Below the pieces are notes generated by a model that saw only the letters and a list, made by a program, of their open reading frames with translations, had not been told where the DNA came from and did not search any database. Below are positions 9,601 through 18,244 of a stretch of DNA of 64,000 bases, piece by piece. The translations under genes were made by a program, and so were the position numbers. Source of the DNA: JAFNAG01 sp963824985 (GTDB taxonomy: Bacteria; Acidobacteriota; UBA6911); contig CAWGRQ010000024.1 in the NCBI GenBank assembly GCA_963824985.1, positions 62,001-126,000 of the forward strand, read 5' to 3'. Position 1 is the stretch's first letter; each line of letters opens with the position of its first letter.

Positions 9601-9934
9601 AAGCCCCGAAAAGCGCGCCGACAAACTGCCAGAAGTTGGTCTTGTCGGTCGAGGTTGCGTTAATCGAGCCGTCGAGGTCTTCAATCGCCTCGTAGGTGAC
9701 CGTGATCCCGGCAGTGCGCACCAGCCGGCCGTTCGCATCGATCAGCTGGGCATTGATGACGTTGTAGGGGGGCAGGATGGAAAAGACGGAATAATCGGAG
9801 TCCATACAGTGCATGCCCAGATTGTTCCAGGCCAGGAGGGTATAGCCGCCATTGACGGCCTCCCCCTGGAGGGCAAATGCCGAGATTCCCAGAGCCAGTC
9901 CCAAAATGCAGATGGCGAGGCGTCGCTTGGTCAT
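6671..9934 (-). CDS. Large exported nine-CxxCH cytochrome with Ig-like and repeated C-terminal domains
   Basis: The 1087-residue protein has a signal peptide (MTKRRLAICILGLALGISAF). An N-terminal domain contains LGMHCMDSDYSVFSILPPYN. Nine c-haem motifs follow between about residues 190 and 565: CRACH, CAGCH, CYRCH, CQDCH, CQNCH, CEACH, CFACH, CRPCH and CYTCH. After these comes a cadherin/Ig-like tandem-type domain (PVAADAAATTNSGTPVDV to about 660). About four related beta-rich repeats of roughly 105 residues make up the C-terminus (phrases like IAISNYSGRMADV, SIANPTTGPITM, IKLINTSTMARTA, LALLNPDPIQTA). The start at 9934 has AAAGGAG upstream. It sits 200 bases after cusA on the same strand. 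An extracytoplasmic electron-transfer role is likely; a link to copper redox chemistry is inferred only from position. Confidence 0.85.
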   Translation of the reverse strand: MTKRRLAICILGLALGISAFALQGEAVNGGYTLLAWNNLGMHCMDSDYSVFSILPPYNVINAQLIDANGRLVRTAGITVTYEAIEDLDGSINATSTDKTNFWQFVGALFGASLAVDYGLAGYNMPGAGNAPQSMTFSSASQQFVAEGIPLTPYDDAGRKNFYPMMHLVARDSLNRILAATDIVLPVSDEMDCRACHASDTSPAARPENGWVYDPIPERDYRLNILLRHDQNLRAFPGYQTILAAAGYSPQGLYATVVDLRKPILCAGCHASNALNTVGAAGVPPLTQAVHALHAHVTDPINGETLDSNTNRAGCYRCHPGSATRCLRGAMGSAVAPDGSLAIQCQDCHGGMSAVGAAGRQGWLEEPTCQNCHTGTAVQNSGQIRYTSAFDTNGKQRVPASNTFATNPNMPGAGLSLYRFSTGHGGLQCEACHGATHAEYASLDRNDNIQSLHVQGHVGMISDCFACHNTQPNTINGGPHGMHPVGQQWANSHGDAVERSGSSMCRPCHGTDSRGTVLSRSLGDRTLSTRFGIKQLWRGFQVGCYTCHNGPSSESGNPNRAPVAADAAATTNSGTPVDVQLNVSDADNNPLSLHIVSQPAHGTVALNNRLATFMPNPDYTGADSFTFAAWDGSVESNLATVTLSVASRFFIPFYQADAGSYTGIAISNYSGRMADVQLAAFGAGGNLLPFPDNPSSFTLQPFSQLARLGSQFFGTDLSTPQAGWVQVSGDVGELGCLYEIGDFAMTGLDGAAAAAQPARQLVFTRVFEGPGVFRGQSAVTFLSIANPTTGPITMTLSLLGSDAGQALAPPQTMTLPAKGAVFGTVTELFKRSLLVSGGWVNVEVTAGDGAVGFELIRFPGPQSVIGLNAVSGGAINQFYSAQLAITPQYFTSIKLINTSTMARTATLHAIADDGSELAQPSQVHLDVGQSLEQDAGLMLGLAQGVASLRVDASGPGIIGDVVFGDPAGLNFASYVQLQSQKFSQAVFSHVANTAGYFTGLALLNPDPIQTASVTLDVYPATGGTPVSGTIQLGPGRRISRLLDQLVPATAGQGGGYIMLRSTIPLVGMELLGDTGMRFLSAVPPRIVN

Positions 9935-10136
9935 GACAGCTCCTTTGGGGTCCACGAAGCGCGGGTCTGCAATCTCCAGAACCGGCGCGGACGGGGACGG
10001 CCACGCTCCTAAGGGCTCGCGCAAAAATAACTTCACATTCTGCTGCCGGCTCTCCAGCTTGCAGACAGGGCGCGGCGGCGGCCGGGCAGGTGCGACGGCG
10101 CTCGCGCCACAATGCAAATCTATTTCTGCGCGAACC

Positions 10137-13100
10137 CTAAGTTGAAAACTTCTGCCTCTTCACCTCGAGATTCCATTTCCAGATTTCGTAGATCGCCGGG
10201 TAGACCAGCAGCTCGAGCAGAAACGATGTAAACACGCCGCCGATCAACGGCGCGGCGATCCGTTTCATGACGTCCGATCCGGTACCGACCGCCCACAGGA
10301 TCGGCACCAGCCCGATAAAATCCGTCGCCATCGTCATGAACTTCGGCCGGATTCTCTTGGCAGCGCCCTCGCGGATCGCGAGACGTAATTCGTCCAGATT
10401 GCGCAGCCGGCCTTGTTCCCTGGCGCGCTCGTAAGCCAGGTCCAGGTAGAGCAGCATGAACACGCCGGTCTCGGCATCAACGCCCAGCAGCGCAATCAAC
10501 CCCACCCACACGCCCACGCTCATGTTGTACCCGAGCAGGTAAAGGAACCAAATGGCGCCAATAGCGGAGAAGGGCACCGCGAGCAGCACGATGCTGACTT
10601 TCGTAAACGACCTTGTGTTCAGGTAGAGCAGGATCACGATCAAAAAAAGCGTCAGCGGCAACACGAACAGAAGACGCTCTTTGACGCGCTGCATTGCTTC
10701 CCACTGCCCGCTCCACAGGAGCGCATACCCGGGGGGAAGTTTGACATTCTGGTTGAGCAGGCGCTGCCCTTCCTCGACGTAGCTCTGAAGATCACGGCCG
10801 CTGACGTCAATAAAAACATAGCCGGTCAGGAGTCCATCCTCATTGCGGATCATGGCGGGTCCGACGGCAGCCGTAATCGTCGCCAATTGCCCGAGCGGGA
10901 TTTGTCTTTGCCCGCCCGAGGCCGGCACCAGGACGCGCGCGAGCGCGCCGGCGTCGCTCCGGAAGTCGCGCATGTAACGGACATTCACGGGATAGCGCTC
11001 GCGGCCCTGGATCATGACGCTGACGTTTTCGCCGCCGATGGCGTTTTGGACCGCGGCCTGCGCCTCATCCACGCTCAGACCGTAGCGGGCCAGCTCGTCA
11101 CGATTCCACTTGAAATCCATGAAGTACCCATCCCCCGAGCGCTCGGCGAAGACATTTCGCGTGCCCTGTACCTGAGGGAGCAGGGATTCGATTTGCGCCC
11201 CGATCTCGCCGACAACTTTGAGATCGGCCCCGGAAACCTTGATGCCGACAGGCGTACGCATGCCCGTCGACAGCATGTCAATGCGCGCCTTGATCGGCAT
11301 GGTCCAGGCATTCGATACGCCGGGGATCTTCAGTGCCTCATTCAGCTGGTTGACCAGTTCTTCCTGGGAAATGTGGTCCGGCGTGATATGCCGAAAAACT
11401 GCGCGCAGCCAGCCCGGCGCCCACCCGGAATACCAGGTGTCGACCTTTCGCCATTCACTCTTGGGCCGTAGCGTAATGATGGTCTCGAGCATGGATAGCG
11501 GCGCGGGATCCGTCGATGTTTCGGCTCGGCCTGCCTTGCCGAGCACCCGGTCAACCTCGGGGAACCGCTTGATGATGCGATCGGTGACCTGCAGCAGCCT
11601 CTGCGCTTCACCAATGGAAATTCCAGGCATAGTGGAGGGCATGTAAAACAGTGCCCCCTCGTCGAGCGGCGGCATGAACTCGTTGCCGAGCCTCAGGAAA
11701 ACCGGAACGGTGGCCAGCATGAGACACACAGACCCGCCGATCACCCACCACTTCCTGCGCAGGGTCCAGGCGACGGCGGGATCATACACCCTTATTAACG
11801 CCCGGCTGACAGGGTGTGTGTCCTCGTTCCGGATTCTGCCGACCACGATCGCATTCGTGGCGCGGCACAGCCAGAACGGGCGGAAGTTGAAGCTGCGCAG
11901 ATGGGTAAGGAACAGCCGCAACGCCGGATCCAGCGTGATCGCAAGCACGGCCGCAACGATCATCGACAGGTTTTTCGTATAGGCAAGCGGTTTGAACAGC
12001 CGGCCTTCCTGTGCCTCGAGGGTCAGGACCGGGATGAAGGAGACCGCAATGACCAGGAGGGCAAAGAAGCTGGGCCCGCCGACCTCCTTCACCGCATTGA
12101 TCACCACGTCCTGATACGACTCCTTGCTGCCGGTGGCTTCCCATTGCTCGAGTTTCTTATGGGTTTGCTCCACAACCACAATGGCGGCATCGACGAGCGC
12201 GCCGATGGCAATCGCAATTCCGGCCAGCGACATGATGTTGGCCGTGATGCCGAGAGCGCGAAACGGGATGAACGAAATCAGGATGGCGATCGGAATCGTC
12301 AGGACCGGGATCGCAGCGCTCGGAATATGCCAGAGGAAAAGCAGGATCACCAGGACAACGGTAATGATCACCTCGGCGATGGTCCATTTGACGTTGCTGA
12401 TCGCGCTGCGGATCAATTCGGACCGGTCGTAAACCGGAACGATCTTCACGCCGGTGGGCAGCCCGGGTTCGATCTGTTTGATCTTTGCCCTCACCCGGTC
12501 GATGACGTCGAGAGCGTTTTCCCCCTGGCGCATCACTATGATCCCGGAGACTGCTTCCCCGGTGCCGTCGAGATCCGATACGCCGCGCCGGATGTCGGGC
12601 CCCATGACGACTTCGCCGATGTTCTTGACGCGGATCGGAGTTCCGTTTTCGCTGGCCGTAATGGCGATGTTTTCGATGTCCTGAATCGAGCGCGCATAGC
12701 CGTGGCCGCGCACCATGTATTCTGTGCCGCCGAACTCGATGAGCCGTCCGCCGGCGTCGTTGTTCCCGCCCCGCACCGCCTCGACGACGCGCGCGATTGG
12801 GATGCCATAGGCCTGCAGCCGGTTCGGGTCGATATTGACCTGGAACTGCCTGCCGAAGCCGCCGATGGGTGCCACCTCGGCCACCCCCGGCACGGACTTC
12901 AGGTAATAGCGCAGGTACCAGTCCTGGTAGGCGCGCATGTCGGCGAGCGTCTGTGTGCCGGAGGTGTCGGTCAGCACATATTGATACACCCAGCCGAGAC
13001 CGGTAGCATCGGGGCCGATTTCGGTCTGCACCCCCTGCGGCAGACGCGGCAGCACGCCGGATAAATACTCGAGAGTGCGCGAACGCGCCCAATAGATGTC

Positions 13101-13400
13101 GGTGCCGTCTTCGAAGATGACATAGACATAGGAGTAGCCGAAATCGGAAAAACCGCGTACCGCCCTTACCTTCGGTCCCCCCAACATCGCCGTGACGATC
13201 GGGTAGGTAACCTGGTCTTCCACGATGTCCGGGCTTCGGTCCCAGCGCGAGTAGACGATCACCTGGGTATCGCTCAGATCCGGGATGGCATCCAGAGGCA
13301 GGTTCATCATCGAATACCAGCCCGCCAGGCATGCCGCGCCGACCAGCAGGAAAACGATCAGCGGATTCTTGGCCGAATACTCGATGATTCGGTTGATCAT
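10137..13400 (-). CDS. cusA: CusA-type Cu(I)/Ag(I) RND efflux pump
   Basis: This 1087-residue inner-membrane proton antiporter of the heavy-metal-efflux RND family exports monovalent copper or silver from periplasm or cytoplasm. The conserved N-terminus (NLPLDAIPDLSDTQVIVY) is present. The proton-relay Asp sits in GALVDAAIVVVEQTHK (about D404). The three methionines that coordinate Cu(I)/Ag(I) in E. coli CusA all have counterparts: M587 in LFYMPST, M637 in PLSMLET and M709 in RIDMLSTGM. That argues for Cu/Ag rather than Zn/Co/Cd. An insertion of about 23 residues (around 655-680) separates the second and third. It follows cusB by 105 bases and is transcribed with it. No outer-membrane CusC partner is present in the window. 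Confidence 0.95.
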   Translation of the reverse strand: MINRIIEYSAKNPLIVFLLVGAACLAGWYSMMNLPLDAIPDLSDTQVIVYSRWDRSPDIVEDQVTYPIVTAMLGGPKVRAVRGFSDFGYSYVYVIFEDGTDIYWARSRTLEYLSGVLPRLPQGVQTEIGPDATGLGWVYQYVLTDTSGTQTLADMRAYQDWYLRYYLKSVPGVAEVAPIGGFGRQFQVNIDPNRLQAYGIPIARVVEAVRGGNNDAGGRLIEFGGTEYMVRGHGYARSIQDIENIAITASENGTPIRVKNIGEVVMGPDIRRGVSDLDGTGEAVSGIIVMRQGENALDVIDRVRAKIKQIEPGLPTGVKIVPVYDRSELIRSAISNVKWTIAEVIITVVLVILLFLWHIPSAAIPVLTIPIAILISFIPFRALGITANIMSLAGIAIAIGALVDAAIVVVEQTHKKLEQWEATGSKESYQDVVINAVKEVGGPSFFALLVIAVSFIPVLTLEAQEGRLFKPLAYTKNLSMIVAAVLAITLDPALRLFLTHLRSFNFRPFWLCRATNAIVVGRIRNEDTHPVSRALIRVYDPAVAWTLRRKWWVIGGSVCLMLATVPVFLRLGNEFMPPLDEGALFYMPSTMPGISIGEAQRLLQVTDRIIKRFPEVDRVLGKAGRAETSTDPAPLSMLETIITLRPKSEWRKVDTWYSGWAPGWLRAVFRHITPDHISQEELVNQLNEALKIPGVSNAWTMPIKARIDMLSTGMRTPVGIKVSGADLKVVGEIGAQIESLLPQVQGTRNVFAERSGDGYFMDFKWNRDELARYGLSVDEAQAAVQNAIGGENVSVMIQGRERYPVNVRYMRDFRSDAGALARVLVPASGGQRQIPLGQLATITAAVGPAMIRNEDGLLTGYVFIDVSGRDLQSYVEEGQRLLNQNVKLPPGYALLWSGQWEAMQRVKERLLFVLPLTLFLIVILLYLNTRSFTKVSIVLLAVPFSAIGAIWFLYLLGYNMSVGVWVGLIALLGVDAETGVFMLLYLDLAYERAREQGRLRNLDELRLAIREGAAKRIRPKFMTMATDFIGLVPILWAVGTGSDVMKRIAAPLIGGVFTSFLLELLVYPAIYEIWKWNLEVKRQKFST

Positions 13401-13505
13401 ATCAGCGGCAATGTCCCAATCTGACAGGGGCCGTGGGCGCGGCTTCAGAACCGGCGATTGAAATCATCGGCGCAGGGGATAAACCTGCGGAACTGGATGC
13501 CGTTT

Positions 13506-15155
13506 TCAAGGCCTCTGCCTCCCGGCAATGACCGGGTCTTTTTTGAGATGTTTCTCGGGATTCTTGTCGAAGTCCTGTTTGCAGGCGTCGGAGCAGAAAT
13601 AATAGACGGTTCCTTTATAGACGCTCGTTCGCCCTGTGGCTTTGGCCTCGTTTGCCCTTACATCCATCCCGCAGACGGGATCTTTTTGCATGTCGGGCAT
13701 CGCCTTTCCCCTGGCGGCGCCCGCGGCGGGAGGCATCGAGGCATATTTCCCCGGGGCCTTGTCGAAGTCCTCCTTGCATTTATCAGAGCAAAAGTAGTAG
13801 ATCTCCCCCCTGAATTCGCTGGTCCTCCCTGCCGCCTTCGCCCTGCTCTCGTCGACGTCCATGCCGCACACGGGATCCTTGCGCGGCGTCCCGAAGATGC
13901 CCGCGGCCGCCGCTTTCATGCGGCTTTCGGAATCGACCAGGAAGGTACTCGAAACCACCAGGCGCTCGCCTTCCATGAGCCCTTTGACGATCTCGATCTG
14001 GGAACCGAAGCGCCACCCGGTTTCAACCGGGCGCGGCTCGAAATAGCCGTTGCCGCGATCGATGAAAACCGTCTTGCGCAAGCCGGTGTCGATGACCGCG
14101 TCCACCGGGACGGCGAGCGAGGGGGGCAGATCCACCGGGAACTCGACATCGACGAACATCTCGGGCCGGAGCACGAAGTCGGGATTGTCGACCTCGAGCC
14201 GCGCCTTGAGCGTTCGCGTCGCCGGATCGAACTGCGGCAGGACGTTACTGACACGGGCCTGGAACACGCGCGCCGGGTTCTGGGATGACCGGACCTCCGC
14301 CTTCAGGCCGGGGCGGACGAATTCCGCTTCCTTCTCAAACAGGTCGGCCAGGATCCAGACACGGCGCAGGTCCGCGATGCGGTACAGCTCCGTCCCCCGG
14401 ACGAAACGCAGCCCGGGCGACACCTCCCTCAGCAGCACAAACCCGGCGGAGGGAGCGACGATATAGATTTTCTGGGTCAGCTTCCGCTCGCTGCCGATTT
14501 CCTCGATTTGCAGGTCGCTCATCCCCTGGTTCCGGAGCGTGTCGGTGTACTGCTGCAGATTCGCCTTCGTGAGCTGGATCTGCTGGTTGGTCTCGTTGCC
14601 GGATGCCTGAAACCGGGCCAGGGAGTTCAGTGCATAGATATAGGCCTGTTCTGAGCCCAGGAACTCGGGGCTATAGAAGGATGCCAGAATCTCGTTCTTC
14701 TTCACCAGGCTGCCGACGGTGTTGGGCATTGCTTCCACGATCCAGCCGTCGACTGAGGCGGTCAGCCGGTAGATCCGGGTCTCGTCCGGCGCCACCCGGC
14801 CGAGTATGCGGATGGTTCTCGCCCCGCTCGTCACCTCGGCGCGCCCGATGCGCAGCCCGATCAGCTGCTGCCGCTCCGGGTCGATCTGGACCGTGCCTGC
14901 AGGCATCCGGGCTTCGGCGCCCGCCTCATCACCGCTGCCGTTACTGTAGACCGGTTCGAGGCGCATGCCACACGAGGGACACTCTCCCGGATGATCCGAG
15001 ACGTACTGGGGATGCATGGGGCAGATGTAGCGGAGGATCTTCCGGGCTGCGGGCGCGGCGCCGCCCGCTGAATTGCGCGAGGCATACCAGGTCCCCGACA
15101 GGAAGGCCGCGGTGAGGACAAAAAGGGCAAGAAAGACCTTGTAGTGAGTTTTCAT
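13506..15155 (-). CDS. cusB: CusB-type periplasmic adaptor fused to one HMBD and two YHS domains
   Basis: The 549-residue protein begins with an N-terminal membrane anchor (MKTHYKVFLALFVLTAAFLS). A heavy-metal-binding domain follows at about residues 40-72 (YICPMHP, GECPSCGM). The membrane-fusion-protein core, with lipoyl, alpha-hairpin and beta-barrel parts, spans about 100-420. Two consecutive YHS domains close the C-terminus, each opening KDPVCGMDV and containing YYFCSDKCK or YYFCSDACK (about 430-480 and 495-545). It should bridge CusA to an outer-membrane channel and deliver metal to the pump. Ordinary CusB ends after the core; the tandem YHS tail may replace the missing CusF-type chaperone. 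It is preceded by the multicopper oxidase gene, but a strong terminator-like hairpin lies between, so cusBA may also have its own promoter. Confidence 0.93.
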   Translation of the reverse strand: MKTHYKVFLALFVLTAAFLSGTWYASRNSAGGAAPAARKILRYICPMHPQYVSDHPGECPSCGMRLEPVYSNGSGDEAGAEARMPAGTVQIDPERQQLIGLRIGRAEVTSGARTIRILGRVAPDETRIYRLTASVDGWIVEAMPNTVGSLVKKNEILASFYSPEFLGSEQAYIYALNSLARFQASGNETNQQIQLTKANLQQYTDTLRNQGMSDLQIEEIGSERKLTQKIYIVAPSAGFVLLREVSPGLRFVRGTELYRIADLRRVWILADLFEKEAEFVRPGLKAEVRSSQNPARVFQARVSNVLPQFDPATRTLKARLEVDNPDFVLRPEMFVDVEFPVDLPPSLAVPVDAVIDTGLRKTVFIDRGNGYFEPRPVETGWRFGSQIEIVKGLMEGERLVVSSTFLVDSESRMKAAAAGIFGTPRKDPVCGMDVDESRAKAAGRTSEFRGEIYYFCSDKCKEDFDKAPGKYASMPPAAGAARGKAMPDMQKDPVCGMDVRANEAKATGRTSVYKGTVYYFCSDACKQDFDKNPEKHLKKDPVIAGRQRP

Positions 15156-15281
15156 GGCAACGGCTATTAGAGCATAGAGACGACAATGAAAACAGAAACA
15201 AAGGGGGCCGCTAATTTTGTGCCAGCGACCTGTGAGGAACTCACCCGACTGGCCAGGGGATCAATGAAACCGTACCTGGGA

Positions 15282-15310
15282 ACAAAGGCCCCGGCGCCGA
15301 AGCGCCGGGG
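15282..15310 (-). terminator. UUCG-tetraloop terminator after multicopper oxidase gene
   Basis: On the minus strand a 9-bp all-GC stem (CCCCGGCGC / GCGCCGGGG) closes on a TTCG loop and is followed by CCTTTGTT. It lies 77 bases downstream of the oxidase stop. It probably terminates or attenuates transcription between the oxidase and cusB. Confidence 0.7.
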
Positions 15311-15386
15311 CGATAGGTACGGATTACTGCGCCTTGTTCAACGAGACTGCCGCTGCCGGCAGCCTCGATGCGGCGCCACCACCTCA

Positions 15387-17915
15387 CTAAAGGAGGTTGG
15401 TGATGATGAGCTTCGCAGTGTCGGTCCTCTGGTCCGCAGGCCGCCAACTCGTATCGGTAACCGCGAACGTGACCGTCACCCCCGGTCTCGGCATCTTCGG
15501 ATTCTTCGGCACGGTTACCGTGAACGTACTGTTCAGGGTGTCCACGGTCAGCCAATTCGGATCCGGGAGCCCGGTCTGGGCAACCACGATGTTCCCGATG
15601 GCGTTCTTGACCTTATAGGTGATCTTGCCGCCCAACCGGGAGAGGATTGTCCCGACAGACGGCGAGACCGACAACTTTTCCATCACTATGAGCGGACGCA
15701 TCATGTCGTGCTCTTCATGTTCGAGAATGTGGCAGTGCCACACGTATTCGTGGCCGCCCGTTCTCGGACTGTCGGGAATCTGGAAGGGCACACTGGGAAG
15801 AATGAACTTCATGATCACGCGCGTCACCGTGTTGGGGTACATCTTGACCGTTTCCTTCCAGCCCAGTTCGGTCGGGGGCGGAAGAACGGGCGGGTTAGCG
15901 CCGAAGTTGGGCACCCCGCCGTTATACGCATCGAAGTACTGGCGGTTGATGATTTGGGTGTTGACCAGGTGGAAGTGCATCGGGTGCACATCACCGGTCA
16001 GGTTGGCGATCTCCCAGATCTCGGTCTGGCCGGCGCCCACGACCTCCGTCGGGTCGGCCATGTATTCGCGGCCGTAATCCGGACCCGGCCCGGGCGGGAT
16101 GTTTGTGCCGACCATCTGGATCAGACGGCCATACTGGTCGAAGACCTCATTCAGCGTGAGGTAGCGAACCGGCACGCCCGTTGGCAGGGTTGCATCGCCG
16201 TTCACGGGGGCAAGGAGCGGGTCGTTCCAGGTCAGCCCATTGCCCGCCGCCAATGCCATGAGATCGGTGTTGTCGGCGATTCCCAGCGCTCCATCTGCGG
16301 CAGCCGCCGGCCCGATGTCGAATCGCATCAGCACGCGGGTGCAAGGCCCCTTAGCCTCATCCGGAGTCAGGGCGTTGTCGGGATTCTCGAAGTAATAGTC
16401 GGTATCCGCGCCGCCGCCGGGGAACGGAGAGGGTGCGTCGTTGTACAGGATGAAGCTCTGCCCAGCCAGCCCGGCGAAATTGACGATCAGGTCCCATCGT
16501 TCGGCCGGAGCGGTGAGAAGGCTCGCCGAAGGGTTGGAGGGAAAAATCGAAATATCGCCATTCACCAAAGATGCGGGATCAAAGGGGACATTGGAAGGCA
16601 CAAGCGCGGCCTTCGGCAGGAATCCCCCCTCGGTCCCGATTACCAGGAAGTCCGGTCCCGCGGCATTGGTAGCCACCCCATTATCAATCGTAACCCCGTC
16701 GGCCGATAAATCGGCCTTTAAAAGCTGGAGGTTGAGAAACCGGGCCTGGCAGGCATTCAGAATGCGGAAGCGGTAGCGGCGTGCTTCCAGGCTTACCGTA
16801 GGAAAGACCGTCCCGTTCACCAGCATCGTGTCGCCGAACATTTCCGGAACCGCCGAGATTGGAGGCAATGGATTCGGAGGCAAATCGCCAAGGTCCGCCG
16901 GATTGTAGAGGTACGGATACCACAATGCGCCGTGGGTTTGGTTCCCGGGATAGGCTGTATCCGGATTCGCGCTGTCAAAGAAGATCTTGTCCTGGATGAC
17001 CAGCGGAATCTCCGGCCCGCCCGCCTCGATGTAATTGGGAAGACCCTTGCTAGCCACCAGGAAGTCTTCGAAGGCATCGCGGATGATGTAAGCGGTAGCG
17101 ATGCCTGCATAGGCGTTGAGTCTCGTGATGCCCCACGCGTGATCGTGATACCAGCCGAAACGCGCGCTCTGGTCGTTGGGGTAATAGTAGTCCGCCTCGT
17201 TCAGGGCGGCTCCCGGGTTCAGCAGGGTCTTGGGATTCAGGACGGCGTTGTTGAGGAAGCTCAACCCGTGCTGCCCGTCCGGAGTCCACCAATCGTGCGG
17301 GCCTCCGTCACTGATCCAGGGGACGAAACCGCCGTGAAAGTGGACCGCGACCCGGTTATGGGCCGCATTGGCCCCCGCGATGCTGGTGTCTATCGGCAGG
17401 ATGTGAGGGGGGGTCATCGGGAGGTTGTTCCGGAACGTGATCTGAACCGGCTGTCCCCTGCGCCCGACGATGATGCCGCCGAGGTGCCTGGGGGAGCTGC
17501 TGCCGACGAGGACATTGTTGGGATGGTAGCCCCAGAGAACTGTTCCGCCGGCGGAAGCCAGGGCGGGATGAAGCACGTCCTGAAACTGCTGGATGTTGAT
17601 CGCGTAGTGCACCGCAGTAGTGTACTGGCCGATCAAGGGCTTGAAACGCTGGACCGTCCCCAGCCTCCAATATCGATTGCCATCGGTCTTGGCGACGGGT
17701 ATGCCCGTGGCGCCCGTTACTCCGCGCAGCGCCGTCTGGAACAGAGTCAGATTCGGGCTGTTATAGATAACCAGCCCCCCCATTTGTCGCGCCAACGCGC
17801 TCCGGACCGGCATCCTGTACGCGGCCAGGACCGTTCCGGCGACGGCAGCGGTCTTGACGAAATCCCGCCGGGTGACCTTCTTGCCAGTTGTGTCATTCTT
17901 GACTTTGTTATCCAT
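15387..17915 (-). CDS. Tat-exported multicopper oxidase
   Basis: The 842-residue enzyme has a twin-arginine signal (KKVTRRDFVKTAAVAGTVLA), so it is exported folded. Three cupredoxin domains follow. Copper-ligand motifs are complete: HFHGG and WYHDHAWG in the first half, HPMHFH, and HCHILEHEEHDM near residues 727-738, giving the type-1 Cys (about C728) with a Met axial ligand, as in CueO/CotA-type enzymes. After the oxidase fold comes an extra C-terminal Ig-like domain of about 100 residues that starts with KLSVSPSVG. GGAGAGGG upstream supports the start. It heads the copper cluster. Probable roles are periplasmic Cu(I) oxidation or oxidation of organics with O2; the sequence does not decide which. 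Confidence 0.92.
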   Translation of the reverse strand: MDNKVKNDTTGKKVTRRDFVKTAAVAGTVLAAYRMPVRSALARQMGGLVIYNSPNLTLFQTALRGVTGATGIPVAKTDGNRYWRLGTVQRFKPLIGQYTTAVHYAINIQQFQDVLHPALASAGGTVLWGYHPNNVLVGSSSPRHLGGIIVGRRGQPVQITFRNNLPMTPPHILPIDTSIAGANAAHNRVAVHFHGGFVPWISDGGPHDWWTPDGQHGLSFLNNAVLNPKTLLNPGAALNEADYYYPNDQSARFGWYHDHAWGITRLNAYAGIATAYIIRDAFEDFLVASKGLPNYIEAGGPEIPLVIQDKIFFDSANPDTAYPGNQTHGALWYPYLYNPADLGDLPPNPLPPISAVPEMFGDTMLVNGTVFPTVSLEARRYRFRILNACQARFLNLQLLKADLSADGVTIDNGVATNAAGPDFLVIGTEGGFLPKAALVPSNVPFDPASLVNGDISIFPSNPSASLLTAPAERWDLIVNFAGLAGQSFILYNDAPSPFPGGGADTDYYFENPDNALTPDEAKGPCTRVLMRFDIGPAAAADGALGIADNTDLMALAAGNGLTWNDPLLAPVNGDATLPTGVPVRYLTLNEVFDQYGRLIQMVGTNIPPGPGPDYGREYMADPTEVVGAGQTEIWEIANLTGDVHPMHFHLVNTQIINRQYFDAYNGGVPNFGANPPVLPPPTELGWKETVKMYPNTVTRVIMKFILPSVPFQIPDSPRTGGHEYVWHCHILEHEEHDMMRPLIVMEKLSVSPSVGTILSRLGGKITYKVKNAIGNIVVAQTGLPDPNWLTVDTLNSTFTVTVPKNPKMPRPGVTVTFAVTDTSWRPADQRTDTAKLIITNLL

Positions 17916-18244
17916 AATTCCCTCTCCCTGGGAGTTGGTTTGATGTTACAGCTTAACAAACCAGACAGATTCGCAGGCCCGTGCCCGGCGCCGGTGTTCA
18001 TCCGGGCAGGGACACACACAGACCATTTGAGGATTGTTCTGCCACTCTCATGCGCATTCATTTAACCTGGCACGCTGCGGGTCACGCCCCTCCCGCCCGT
18101 GGAACCACGTTCACTTCTGAGAGCCTTTTGATCAGGGTCACAGTCTCGCTTTAATTTTTCTGTATGTCTATTTGCAGAAACACTCAATTGCAGGTGGGTG
18201 TTTTTACCCAAGTCGCCGGCACGAACCAGGCGAGTGAATCCGCC
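17916..18244. other. Intergenic region upstream of the copper cluster
   Basis: The 329 bases lie between the hybrid kinase stop and the multicopper oxidase start, both on the minus strand. The segment should contain the copper-cluster promoter. I could not identify a convincing CueR- or CsoR-type dyad or a sigma-54 site. No metalloregulator gene lies nearby. Confidence 0.4.

Noticed and set aside
18061..18100. TGGCACG...-like sigma-54 promoter upstream of the copper cluster
   Set aside because: The GC half of the consensus (TTGC at the right spacing) is missing and it is on the wrong strand for the oxidase gene.
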